Source: Pullilachnospira sp963929535 (GTDB lineage: Bacteria > Bacillota > Clostridia > Lachnospirales > Lachnospiraceae). Taken from it: 64,000 bases of DNA. A program made the translations under genes and the position numbers. The notes beneath the pieces were generated by a model. That model saw nothing but the letters and a program-made list of their open reading frames with translations. It did no database searches and was not told where the DNA came from. The stretch spans positions 124,001-188,000 of the forward strand of contig CAWVIZ010000005.1 of the NCBI GenBank assembly GCA_963929535.1, read 5' to 3'. Of the stretch, positions 17,511 to 25,649 are shown piece after piece; position 1 is the first letter of the stretch; each line of letters starts with the position of its first letter.

Positions 17511-18265
17511 CCGGATTGCTGCGGCTGATGAGAAGTGAACTGCTCCGGATGCGCCGTACGGCTCTCCTGGCAGTCCACCTGATCGTCCCCGGAGCGGGAG
17601 CTGCTGTTTTTCTCTGGTATTTCAGCATTTCCGGGTGGGACAGCACGGCGAAGGCGCAGGCATATCTGCAGGTGGTAGCCTGCGTGTGGCCGTTTTTGTG
17701 CGGTATCGTCTGCGGAATGTCAGAGGAGATGGAGGCAGATATCGGGTGGCAGAACTTTTTTATGCTGCCAGGCAGAAGATTTCAGGCCCTGCTGGCAAAA
17801 TGGTGGACGCTGATGCTTATGGGGCTGGGTGCATGTCTGATGGCGGTGATGGGTTTTGCCCTTGTTTACAGGCATTTCCCCGGAGGAACCGTATACAGTC
17901 TGACGGTGTATCTGGAAGCAGCTCTGGTGATCTGGCTGGGGCAGGCGACGGTCTATCTGCTGCATCTGGTGCTGGCCCTTGGGTTGGGGAAGAGCGCGTC
18001 CATCGGAGTGGGAATCGCCGGGACGCTGTTGGCCTTTCTCATGCTTACCGGGCTGGGAGACGGAATCTGGATGGTATTCCCGTGGGCCCAAAGTTGCCGG
18101 ATCGGTTCGTATCTGTTATTCTATACCCAAAAGGAAAACCAGGGAATGGAGCTAAATCCGGCGATCGCAGGCGAACTGGGAATCTGCCTGGCTGTCTGGA
18201 TCGCAGTGACGGCCGCTGCGTTCTGGTGGTTTTCCCATTATGAGGGCAGGAGGAGCCAGGAATAA
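17507..18265 (+). CDS. Lantibiotic-immunity-type ABC permease, MutG-like subunit
   Basis: 252 residues from ATG 17507, which overlaps the previous stop as ATGA. About six membrane segments. MRSELLRMRRTALL near the N-terminus is the usual cytoplasmic lead-in of this permease family. It is the second permease of the LanFEG-type transporter and overlaps the response-regulator ATG by one base, so the five genes are strongly coupled. Confidence 0.85.
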   Translation: MTGLLRLMRSELLRMRRTALLAVHLIVPGAGAAVFLWYFSISGWDSTAKAQAYLQVVACVWPFLCGIVCGMSEEMEADIGWQNFFMLPGRRFQALLAKWWTLMLMGLGACLMAVMGFALVYRHFPGGTVYSLTVYLEAALVIWLGQATVYLLHLVLALGLGKSASIGVGIAGTLLAFLMLTGLGDGIWMVFPWAQSCRIGSYLLFYTQKENQGMELNPAIAGELGICLAVWIAVTAAAFWWFSHYEGRRSQE

Positions 18266-18936
18266 TGGAGGCAAGAATACTGGCGGTGGACGATGAGGAG
18301 GGAATTCTCAGGCTGCTGAAAAGAGTTCTGGAGAGAGACGGATATCAGGTGGATACGGTTTCGGATTCCGGTAAGCTGCTGGACGGGAGCGTTACGCCGG
18401 ATGTGTATGACCTGATCCTGCTGGATGTGATGATGCCGGAAGCGGACGGTTTTTCCCTGCTGGAAAAGCTGCGGGACAGGATTGACTGTCCGGTGCTGTT
18501 CCTGACGGCCAGGACCTCGGAAGAGGATCTGATGAAGGGCTTCGGGCTGGGAGCAGATGACTATATCCGGAAGCCCTTTGGGATCGGAGAGCTGCGGGCC
18601 CGGGTGCGGGCCCATATCCGCAGGGAGCGCCGGGAAAAGAGAACTTCTGTGGCGGTAGGAGAGCTGCGGTTTTATATCAAAGAGAAAAAAGCAGAGTATG
18701 AAGGCAGGGAGATTTCCCTGACTCCTGGGGAGTATGAGATCTGCGAATTTCTGGCGCTGCACCGCGGGCAGGTGTTTTCCAGGGAACAGATTTATGAGAG
18801 GGTATTCGGATACGACGGTCCCGGAGATGATTCGGCCATTACAGAGCATGTGAAAAATATACGGGGAAAATTCCGGAGGCTGGGGCTTGCGCCCATTGAT
18901 ACGGTATGGGGGATCGGATACAAATGGAAGGTATGA
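18265..18936 (+). CDS. OmpR-family response regulator
   Basis: 223 residues. The receiver domain has acidic residues DDEE near the start, the phosphoacceptor in LILLDVMMPEADG (about residue 54), and the conserved KPF lysine. A winged-helix Trans_reg_C domain fills the C-terminal 95 residues. It probably activates the transporter operon by the direct repeats at 15868-15888. It overlaps its kinase gene. Confidence 0.95.
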   Translation: MEARILAVDDEEGILRLLKRVLERDGYQVDTVSDSGKLLDGSVTPDVYDLILLDVMMPEADGFSLLEKLRDRIDCPVLFLTARTSEEDLMKGFGLGADDYIRKPFGIGELRARVRAHIRRERREKRTSVAVGELRFYIKEKKAEYEGREISLTPGEYEICEFLALHRGQVFSREQIYERVFGYDGPGDDSAITEHVKNIRGKFRRLGLAPIDTVWGIGYKWKV

Positions 18937-20645
18937 AAAGAGGACGAAAAGAAAAAAGAAAACGAAGTCTGTATATGGTGTTTATCCGGTATCTGGTCCG
19001 GTTCTGCGCGGCAACTCTGCTTCTGGTATGTGCTGTACTGCTTCTTTATACGGCGTCTGTAAATACAGGAATGGTCCGCCTGCCCACCTATGAGAGGAGC
19101 AGGCTGAATGAACAGGAGGAGGCGATCCGAAAAAGCGAAGGAAACGAGGCGGCGCTGATCCCGGACAGCTGTCTGTTCGGGGTGTATGATAAGGAAGGAA
19201 ACTTCCTTTACGGAACCTTTGAGGGGAAGGAACGGGAGAACGCCTGGGAGATCACCCGGGACGATGGATATACCGGAAGATTTTATAATACTTTTTATAT
19301 GGAGATCCCAAAGGATGACGGCAATGTGGTGGTGGTCCGGTTTCAGTATGTGGCAAAGTTCAGCGATCCGGACCTCAGAAGGCTGTTCCCCAATGCGGAA
19401 TTCCTGTTCCTGGCCATTTTACTGGCGCTGTTTCTGCTGCAGGCGGTATGGACCGCCAGAAGTTTTGGAAGGTACCTGAAGAAACGTCTGGATACGCTGA
19501 CTGTGATCGCGGATAAGGTGGGGCGGGAGGATCTGAATTTTTCAAGAGAACACTCGGATATCCGGGAGGTGGACGATGTGCTCTCCTCTCTCTTTGTGAT
19601 GAAGGAGGCTCTGCAGAAATCCTTAAAGGAACAGTGGCGGGCCACCCAGCAGAAGGAAGAGCAGGCGGCTGCTCTGGCCCACGATATCAAGACCCCGCTT
19701 ACCATCATCCGGGGAAATGCCGAGCTGATGCAGGAGACAGACAGCCTGGAGGAGATCCGGGAATGGGACAGGGAGATCCTGGAAAACGCGGCGGAGATGG
19801 AACGGTATCTGGAGATTCTGCGGAAGACCCTTGGCGCAGGAAGGATTCCCCAGGAGCTGCGGGGGGAGATTTCTGACGCAGGGAAGAATTCTCCGGATGG
19901 TGAGGAGAAGAGGCCGGATACAGAGATATTCTCAGAAGATCACCAGGAGGAGACTTTTGAGGTCTCGCGGTTTTTGCGGGAGATCCGGCAGAAGGCAGAG
20001 GCCCTGGGGCGGACCAGGAGGCTGAAAGTGGAATGTCTGTTTGAAGGAGACGGGAAGGAAGCTTTCGGGGAAGAGACCGGGAATCCGGCAGGATTTGCTG
20101 TTCGGGGAAGGAAGGGGATCCGTCGGGATCTGGAAAGGGCCGTGGGAAACGTGCTGTCCAATGCAGTGGATTATTGTCCGGAGGGAGGGCGGCTGACGAT
20201 CCGGGCGGAGCTGATCCGGGGAGAAAGTACCGGGAGAGAGACAGTCCTGCCGGATACAGAGAACATGGTCCGGGAGACTGCAGGGAGCGGGGCGGAGACA
20301 GTCCGTGAGGCGGCAGGGACCGGGATGGAGATAGTCCGTGAGGCGGCAGGGACCGGGATGGAGCTGATTCCGGTGGAGCCGGAGACAGGAAGGGGGGAAC
20401 TCTTCTGGCGGATCACGGTCACGGACAGCGGGCCCGGATTTTCCCGGGAAGCGCTGGCGCATGGGACAGAGCGTTTTTTTCAGGGGGATAAGAGCCGCAG
20501 GGGGAAGGAACATTACGGGCTGGGACTTTCCATTGCCAACACTGTGCTGGAAGAGATCGGGGGACGCCTGACGCTGGGCAACTCCCGCGGGACGGGAGGG
20601 GGAGAGGTCAGGATGGAGATTCCGGTGGGGGAAGGCCGCGGATAA
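18924..20645 (+). CDS. Membrane sensor histidine kinase
   Basis: About 573 residues from ATG 18924 (ATG 18933, overlapping the previous stop as ATGA, is equally possible). Two membrane spans (about residues 22-42 and 150-172) flank a roughly 105-residue extracellular sensor. HAMP-like linker, H-box AALAHDIKTPLT, N-box GNVLSNAVDYCPEGG, G1 TDSGPGFS and G2 GLGLSIANTV are all present. An acidic insertion between the N- and G1-boxes contains three 11-residue repeats encoded by tandem 33-bp units (20268-20366). Last gene of the operon; partner of the regulator at 18265. Confidence 0.93.
   Translation: MEGMKRGRKEKRKRSLYMVFIRYLVRFCAATLLLVCAVLLLYTASVNTGMVRLPTYERSRLNEQEEAIRKSEGNEAALIPDSCLFGVYDKEGNFLYGTFEGKERENAWEITRDDGYTGRFYNTFYMEIPKDDGNVVVVRFQYVAKFSDPDLRRLFPNAEFLFLAILLALFLLQAVWTARSFGRYLKKRLDTLTVIADKVGREDLNFSREHSDIREVDDVLSSLFVMKEALQKSLKEQWRATQQKEEQAAALAHDIKTPLTIIRGNAELMQETDSLEEIREWDREILENAAEMERYLEILRKTLGAGRIPQELRGEISDAGKNSPDGEEKRPDTEIFSEDHQEETFEVSRFLREIRQKAEALGRTRRLKVECLFEGDGKEAFGEETGNPAGFAVRGRKGIRRDLERAVGNVLSNAVDYCPEGGRLTIRAELIRGESTGRETVLPDTENMVRETAGSGAETVREAAGTGMEIVREAAGTGMELIPVEPETGRGELFWRITVTDSGPGFSREALAHGTERFFQGDKSRRGKEHYGLGLSIANTVLEEIGGRLTLGNSRGTGGGEVRMEIPVGEGRG
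20268..20366 (+). repeat. Three tandem 33-bp units inside the kinase gene
   Basis: Units at 20268-20300, 20301-20333 and 20334-20366. The last two differ only near the 3' end. They encode VREAAGTGMEI-like 11-mers in the ATP-binding domain between catalytic boxes and keep the frame. Confidence 0.85.
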
Positions 20646-20676
20646 GGAATCAGCGGCCGTTTGGGACAGGGCTTTT

Positions 20677-21111
20677 CTATGTTTCAGTGTTTTCTTCTTT
20701 CGCAAGTTCCGACAGAAAGTGTTCCGGGGAAAAGACAGGAAGGGGCGATAATTTGTAGTCCTTTAAATTCCTGGTTACGATGCAGTCTGCACCGACACGG
20801 GAAGCGGTCTGTACCATGATGGCATCCTCGTAGTCCTTCATAGGAGACTCCAGAGCAAATTCACAGTCCACAGAAAAAGTATCCGTTACTTCAAAAAGTG
20901 TAAAGAGGATATGAAGCAGTCTGCGTACTTCTTCTTCGCTGTGGATACTCCGCCGCAGGATGTAATAAATGTCAGTGATGGATTTTGCTGTAAGAATACC
21001 GACACATTTGCGGTTGGATACGGAAAGAAAGATTTCCATGGCCGCCTGACAGAAAGGTTCCCGTTTCTGGAGAACATCTACAACAACACAGGTATCAATC
21101 AAGGCTTTCAT
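20677..21111 (-). CDS. PIN-domain toxin, VapC-like ribonuclease
   Basis: 144 residues. The N-terminus LIDTCVVVDVLQKREP carries the first PIN aspartate; ESPMKDYEDAIMVQTA and GADCIVTRNLKDY carry the other acidic residues and the C-terminal motif of PIN_3-type nucleases. Its ATG overlaps the upstream antitoxin stop by 4 bp. These toxins cleave tRNA or other RNA and are neutralised by the cognate antitoxin. It is convergent with the kinase gene. Confidence 0.9.
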   Translation of the reverse strand: MKALIDTCVVVDVLQKREPFCQAAMEIFLSVSNRKCVGILTAKSITDIYYILRRSIHSEEEVRRLLHILFTLFEVTDTFSVDCEFALESPMKDYEDAIMVQTASRVGADCIVTRNLKDYKLSPLPVFSPEHFLSELAKEENTET

Positions 21112-21323
21112 ATTTTGGAGATCCTTTCTTCCCGTGCTTCTTCCAACGTAATATCAGAAGGAATGACGCCAAGAAGGGATTTTGCCATTTCCACGCGTTC
21201 AGCATTTGGATTGGAAAGCTTCGCCACAATCTTGCCGTTCCGTGTAATGAAAATATCCTCATATTCTGCAAGCTTTAGATATTTACCCAGATTCAATTTT
21301 AATTCTGTGGCTGTGATTGACAT
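21108..21323 (-). CDS. Phd/YefM-family antitoxin
   Basis: 71 residues from ATG 21323, which is 8 bases after GGAGG; a GTG at 21332 would overlap that site. The sequence TATELKLNLGKYLKLAEYED and the strand FITRNGKIVAKL are typical of Phd/YefM DNA-binding antitoxins. It is the first gene of the toxin-antitoxin pair and should repress its own promoter by the inverted repeat at 21377-21412. Confidence 0.9.
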   Translation of the reverse strand: MSITATELKLNLGKYLKLAEYEDIFITRNGKIVAKLSNPNAERVEMAKSLLGVIPSDITLEEAREERISKI

Positions 21324-21367
21324 CGATCGCACCTCCTTATAATTGTGAGACGTATGGCTTCAATATT

Positions 21368-21412
21368 ATTATACTCAAATCGAACGGATTTATCAATGAA
21401 ATAGTTCGATTT
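21368..21412 (-). promoter_or_regulatory. Toxin-antitoxin promoter and operator
   Basis: TTGATA (21391-21396) and TATAAT (21368-21373) on the minus strand are spaced 17 bases. AAATCGAAC (21377-21385) and GTTCGATTT (21404-21412) form a perfect 9-bp inverted repeat around the -35, a likely antitoxin operator. Confidence 0.75.
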
Positions 21413-21502
21413 CGATACAGTTTGCAGAATGAGAAGTCTGCAAACCAGTAAGTCCCAAGACTGGTCTTGCTAAAATTACCGGGGACATACAAGCCAAAAT
21501 GC

Positions 21503-21531
21503 TTGACAATCCCTCCCCTCTATTGTACAAT
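21503..21531 (+). promoter_or_regulatory. ileS promoter
   Basis: TTGACA (21503-21508), 17-base spacer, TACAAT (21526-21531). Transcription would start near 21538, at the 5' edge of the T-box leader. Confidence 0.8.
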
Positions 21532-21539
21532 ACCTCAAA

Positions 21540-21831
21540 ACGTTGAAGGAGAACATCGTATTCCTCTGAAATTCACAGAGAGTCAGGAGCGCTGAGAACT
21601 GATAAAAGTAGGTGAATACGAAAAATCACTCCGGAGTTGCAGGCTGAAAGCATCTGCGTGATGGAATATCCGGCCGTTGGAAGGGCGGATATGGGATCAT
21701 GGATCAAAGTGCAAGTAAGTTGTGCCGGTTATCCTCCGTTACAGGGATGGCATATGTTGGTATGTTCATACAGGTGGTATACAGTGAGTAGCTTATCGCC
21801 CTCATCCTGGAACAGGATGAGGGCGTTTTTT
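21540..21831 (+). promoter_or_regulatory. Isoleucine T-box riboswitch of ileS
   Basis: The leader has the AGAGAG box (21577-21582), the distal loop GGAGCGCTGAGAA, and a specifier loop with GAAAA-ATC-ACTCC; the ATC at 21625-21627 is an isoleucine codon. A T-box-like GGTGGTATAC (near 21773) precedes the terminator hairpin at 21797-21825. It reads uncharged tRNA-Ile and allows readthrough into ileS. The T-box sequence is more diverged than the usual GGTGGTACCGCG. Confidence 0.88.
21797..21831 (+). terminator. T-box intrinsic terminator
   Basis: CGCCCTCATCCTG (21797-21809) pairs perfectly with CAGGATGAGGGCG (21813-21825) over a GAA loop and is followed by six Ts. Confidence 0.9.
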
Positions 21832-21869
21832 CTTTCATAGGAAAACCATTTCCTATGAAAGAAAAAACG
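21824..21869 (+). other. Perfect 21-bp hairpin that includes the terminator T-tract
   Basis: Positions 21824-21844 are the exact complement of 21849-21869 across an ACCA loop. The left arm contains the six Ts of the T-box terminator and the last two bases of its stem, so the two hairpins cannot fully form together. It sits about 100 bp before ileS. Confidence 0.75.
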
Positions 21870-21966
21870 TTCTGCCCTGTTTCCCGTATGAACAAGGCGG
21901 GAACCGTGCGGACCGGGAAGCCCTTGCAGGGCGGCGGCCGTGGGGACAAAAGAAAGGAGCAGACAG

Positions 21967-24900
21967 ATGAGGTATGAAGAGCTGTCAGGAAAACCGGATT
22001 TTCCGGGAATCCAGAAGGAGATCCTGGATTTCTGGAAACAGGGCAATGTGTTTGAAAAATCGGTGGAGGAACGAAAGGGAGAGGAGATCGTGTTTTATGA
22101 CGGTCCCCCGTTTCCCACTGGCAAGCCCCATCATGGGACGGTGCTGGTTTCTTTCATCAAGGATATGATCGCCAGATACTGGACCATGCGGGGCTATCGG
22201 GTTCCCAGAGTGTGGGGATGGGACTGCCATGGACTTCCCATTGAGAACCAGGCGGAGGCTGAGCTTGGCATCCTGGATAAAAATGAGATTGAGAAAAGCC
22301 TGGGAATTGCCCGGTTCAATGAGAAGTGCCGCGAGATCGTATCCAGGAATAACGATGCCTGGAAGGACTATGTGGAGGAAATGGCCCGCTGGGTGGATTA
22401 CGATGGAGCATACAAAACCATGAATCCGGATTTTATGGAAAGTGTGATGTGGGCGTTTAAGCAGTGCTATGAGAAGGGATATATTTACCGGGATTACCGG
22501 GTGACCCCTTATTGCATGCACTGTGAAACATCCCTTTCCATCTCTGATACCCGGGAATCCGATTCTACCAGGCTCCGGCAGGACCGCTGGGTGATGGTAA
22601 GATTCCGGATGGGGGAGGAATGGGGGAAACCGGCCTTTTTCCTGGCCTGGACCACTACTCCCTGGACGCTGCCCGCAAATCTTTGCCTGGCGGTGGGAGA
22701 GACGCTGGACTACGCCTGGGTGGATGTGGGGGAGGCGGTTTATGTGGCCTGCAAAAATACCCTCCCCAATTTCCCCGGTGTATTCGGAAAGGCTCCCAGG
22801 ATCCTGAAGGAATGCAGGGGAACGGAGCTGGTGGGACTGACGTATGAGCCGCTGTTTCCTTATTTTGCGGACCGGGCGGCAGAGGGAGCTTTCCGGGTGG
22901 TGGCCGCGGATTACGTGGGAGCGGAGGAAGGTGTGGGAATCGTCCACACTGCGCCTGCTTTCGGGGAGGACGATTACTGGACGTGCCGCAGATATCAGAT
23001 CCCTCTGGTGAACCCGGTGGATGAGAAGGGGCATTTTACAGAGGAAGTGGGGGATTTTTATGATCCGGAGAATGGGAAGAATGTGATCGAAATGAATCCT
23101 GTGATCATCCGTTTCCTTTACGATCAGGGAAAAGCGGTGGCGGACGGTACCATCCAGCACAATTATCCCCACTGCTGGCGGTGTAAGCGGCCGCTGATCT
23201 ATAAGGCCATGGATGCCTGGTATTTTGATATCGGAAAGATCAAGGAACGGATGATCCGGCTGAACCAGGAGGTAAACTGGATCCCGGAGACTGTGAAGAA
23301 CGGAAGGTTCGGCAACTGGCTGGCAAATGCCAGAGACTGGAATATTTCCAGAAACCGTTACTGGAGTACCCCGATTCCCATCTGGGAATGCCAGGAGTGC
23401 GGCAAACGGGTGGTTCTGGGAAGCGTGGAGGAGATTTATCAGGCCAGCGGCGTGCGGCTCACCGATCTGCACAGACAGTATATGGATCAGGTGACGTTTG
23501 CCTGCAGCCACTGCGGGGGAACCATGCGCCGGGTTCCGGAGGTGCTGGACTGCTGGTTTGAGAGCGGTTCCGTGCCCTTTGCCCAGAAGCACTATCCCTT
23601 TGAAAATAAAGAGTGGTTTGAGTCCCATTTTCCATGTGACTTTATCGTGGAATACACAGGGCAGATCCGATGCTGGTTCTACTACCTTCATGTGATGGCT
23701 GTGGCCCTGTTCGATAAAAACGCCTTCCAGAACTGTATTGTCCACGGCACGATTCTGGCAAAGGACGGAAAGAAACTTTCCAAATCCTCCAGAAACTATA
23801 CAGATCCCATGGAACTGATGAAGAAATACGGCACAGACGCCTTCCGTCTTTATCTGTATCAGACCAACGCCATGCTGATGGGGGATCTGCTGTTTGACGA
23901 AAGAGGAATCCAGGAGGCATACCAGCAGATCCTTCTTCCCTGGTGGAATGCCTGCAGCTTTTATATATCCTATGCGAATATTGACGGATTCCATCCGGCA
24001 AGTCCCGAAGTACCGGAATCGGAAAATCCCCTGGACCGGTGGATGCTGGCCAAGCTGTATGAAACAGCGGCCTGCGTCACGGAAAATATGGACCGTTATC
24101 AGGTGAACCGGTATGTGGAGTATCTGGTCTCGCTGGTGGACGGACTGACCAACTGGTATATCCGCCGTTCCAGAAGACGTTTCTGGAGCAGCAAAATGTC
24201 CGAGGATAAGAAAAATGCTTATCAGACCATGTACTATGTACTGACCTGCACCGCCAGGCTGTTTGCGCCGGCGGCCCCTGTGATTTCAGAGAAAATTTAT
24301 CAGACGCTGACAGGCGAATACTCTGTACATCTGACAGACTGGCCGCGGATCCCTGACAGGCTGGAGGACCGGGAGCTTCTGAAAAAAGTGTCTCTTGTGC
24401 GGGAAGTGATCTCTCTGGCCAGATCCATCCGCAGCAAAAACCGGGTGAAGAACCGCCAGCCTCTGCGCCGGCTTACAGTGACCTTTTCGGACACTGCCTG
24501 GATAAGAGCCGTGGAGGAGTTTTCCGGAATTATCGCGGAGGAACTGAACGTAAAGGAGGTGGAAACGGCCCGGCAGGTGGAGGACATTGCCCGGATAACG
24601 TACGCCCCTAATTTTCAGGAAATCCGCAGCCGGTATCCAGACCAGATCCCGGAGATCATCCGAACGGTGAAGAGCGGAAGCTTCCGGCTGGAGAAATCCA
24701 AAGCCATTCTTTATACCGACAGAGGAGAGGAGGAATTCGCCCCGGAGATCATTCTGGTGACATATCAGGCGAGAGAAGGCCATCATGTGGCCAGCAGTCA
24801 CGGGATCGTGGTTTCCCTGGATCTGACTGTTACAGAGGAATTGAAGGAGGAAGGATATGCCCGGGAACTGGTGAGAAATATCCAGGACACCCGGAAGCAG

Positions 24901-25125
24901 ATGGGATGCCGGATCACGGACAGAATCCTGGTCAGCTTCCAGGGAAAGGTTCCGGAAAAATGGCTGACAGAGATCTTGAGCGAGACACTGGCAGTACCGG
25001 GAGAGGTGGAAGCTCCGGATCAGGTGGTGGAGATGGAGCTGGATGAGGGGAGAAGTGTCACAGTGAAGATTGCGGCGCTCCGGCCTTCCGCCATCCCCCG
25101 GGACGGCGGAGGGCCTCGGCCGTGA
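21967..25125 (+). CDS. ileS: Isoleucyl-tRNA synthetase, type 2
   Basis: 1052 residues from ATG 21967 (AAGGAG upstream). A class I synthetase: Rossmann core with the HIGH-region at residues 55-58 reading HHGT, the CP1 editing domain with WTTTPWTLPANL, the KMSKS-type loop KLSKS at 603-607, and an anticodon-binding C-terminal half. GPPFPTGKPH before the signature and the overall length fit eukaryote-like type 2 IleRS, a group known for mupirocin resistance. The fourth residue of the signature is Thr rather than His. Cysteine pairs (CMHC, CWRC, CQEC, CSHC) suggest metal sites. Expression is controlled by the T-box upstream. Confidence 0.95.
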   Translation: MRYEELSGKPDFPGIQKEILDFWKQGNVFEKSVEERKGEEIVFYDGPPFPTGKPHHGTVLVSFIKDMIARYWTMRGYRVPRVWGWDCHGLPIENQAEAELGILDKNEIEKSLGIARFNEKCREIVSRNNDAWKDYVEEMARWVDYDGAYKTMNPDFMESVMWAFKQCYEKGYIYRDYRVTPYCMHCETSLSISDTRESDSTRLRQDRWVMVRFRMGEEWGKPAFFLAWTTTPWTLPANLCLAVGETLDYAWVDVGEAVYVACKNTLPNFPGVFGKAPRILKECRGTELVGLTYEPLFPYFADRAAEGAFRVVAADYVGAEEGVGIVHTAPAFGEDDYWTCRRYQIPLVNPVDEKGHFTEEVGDFYDPENGKNVIEMNPVIIRFLYDQGKAVADGTIQHNYPHCWRCKRPLIYKAMDAWYFDIGKIKERMIRLNQEVNWIPETVKNGRFGNWLANARDWNISRNRYWSTPIPIWECQECGKRVVLGSVEEIYQASGVRLTDLHRQYMDQVTFACSHCGGTMRRVPEVLDCWFESGSVPFAQKHYPFENKEWFESHFPCDFIVEYTGQIRCWFYYLHVMAVALFDKNAFQNCIVHGTILAKDGKKLSKSSRNYTDPMELMKKYGTDAFRLYLYQTNAMLMGDLLFDERGIQEAYQQILLPWWNACSFYISYANIDGFHPASPEVPESENPLDRWMLAKLYETAACVTENMDRYQVNRYVEYLVSLVDGLTNWYIRRSRRRFWSSKMSEDKKNAYQTMYYVLTCTARLFAPAAPVISEKIYQTLTGEYSVHLTDWPRIPDRLEDRELLKKVSLVREVISLARSIRSKNRVKNRQPLRRLTVTFSDTAWIRAVEEFSGIIAEELNVKEVETARQVEDIARITYAPNFQEIRSRYPDQIPEIIRTVKSGSFRLEKSKAILYTDRGEEEFAPEIILVTYQAREGHHVASSHGIVVSLDLTVTEELKEEGYARELVRNIQDTRKQMGCRITDRILVSFQGKVPEKWLTEILSETLAVPGEVEAPDQVVEMELDEGRSVTVKIAALRPSAIPRDGGGPRP

Positions 25126-25157
25126 CCTGCGCCGGGAGACGGAGATGGCACGGAAGA

Positions 25158-25649
25158 TCAGAAGACAGCCGGTGTGATCTCATTTCCGTGCTCCCGGATC
25201 AGGTTCAGCAGATCCCGGCATTTCAGAAAGACCGTTGCCGTGTTGTCGTTGGGATGCACTCCGATGATCCCGTCAGACAATAAGAATTCCTGATCCGGGA
25301 AAAAGCGTACCTGCCGTTCCTGATCGTTCAGCAGCCCGAAAGGTGTAACACCTCCCTTTTTCAGCTTCAGGATATCGGACAGCTCCTGTTCTGAAGCAAA
25401 AGAAAGGGCTCTGGTGCCATACCGTTTCCGGAAGCCTTTCAGGTCGGCCCTTTTATCACCGCGGATTGTCAGCAGATAATAATGCTGCTTTTTATCATCC
25501 CGGAGAAAAAGATTTTTAGCCTCTGCTTCCGGATAGGGCAGCGAAAGATCAGACCGCTCTTCCATACAGAAGACCGCCCGGTGCTCCACTGCCTCGAACC
25601 AGATACCTCTGGCCCTCAGATGATCGTAAATTTCCTGCTTATCCATCAT
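25158..25649 (-). CDS. Prolyl-tRNA editing protein (YbaK/ProX-type deacylase)
   Basis: 163 residues, the size of stand-alone ProX/PrdX proteins. KNLFLRDDKKQHYYLLTI holds the conserved lysine of the INS/YbaK fold, and GVTPFGLLND and GVHPNDNTATV are typical family stretches. It hydrolyses mischarged aminoacyl-tRNA-Pro (usually Ala-tRNA-Pro) in trans. It starts at ATGATG overlapping the stop of apbE. It is convergent with ileS, so two translation-quality genes adjoin. Confidence 0.92.
   Translation of the reverse strand: MMDKQEIYDHLRARGIWFEAVEHRAVFCMEERSDLSLPYPEAEAKNLFLRDDKKQHYYLLTIRGDKRADLKGFRKRYGTRALSFASEQELSDILKLKKGGVTPFGLLNDQERQVRFFPDQEFLLSDGIIGVHPNDNTATVFLKCRDLLNLIREHGNEITPAVF

Noticed and set aside
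21637..21840. Short open frame within the T-box leader
   Set aside because: The interval is explained by the T-box RNA and its terminator.
21985..23994. 669-codon open frame opposite ileS
   Set aside because: Antisense shadow of the synthetase gene, without domain similarity.
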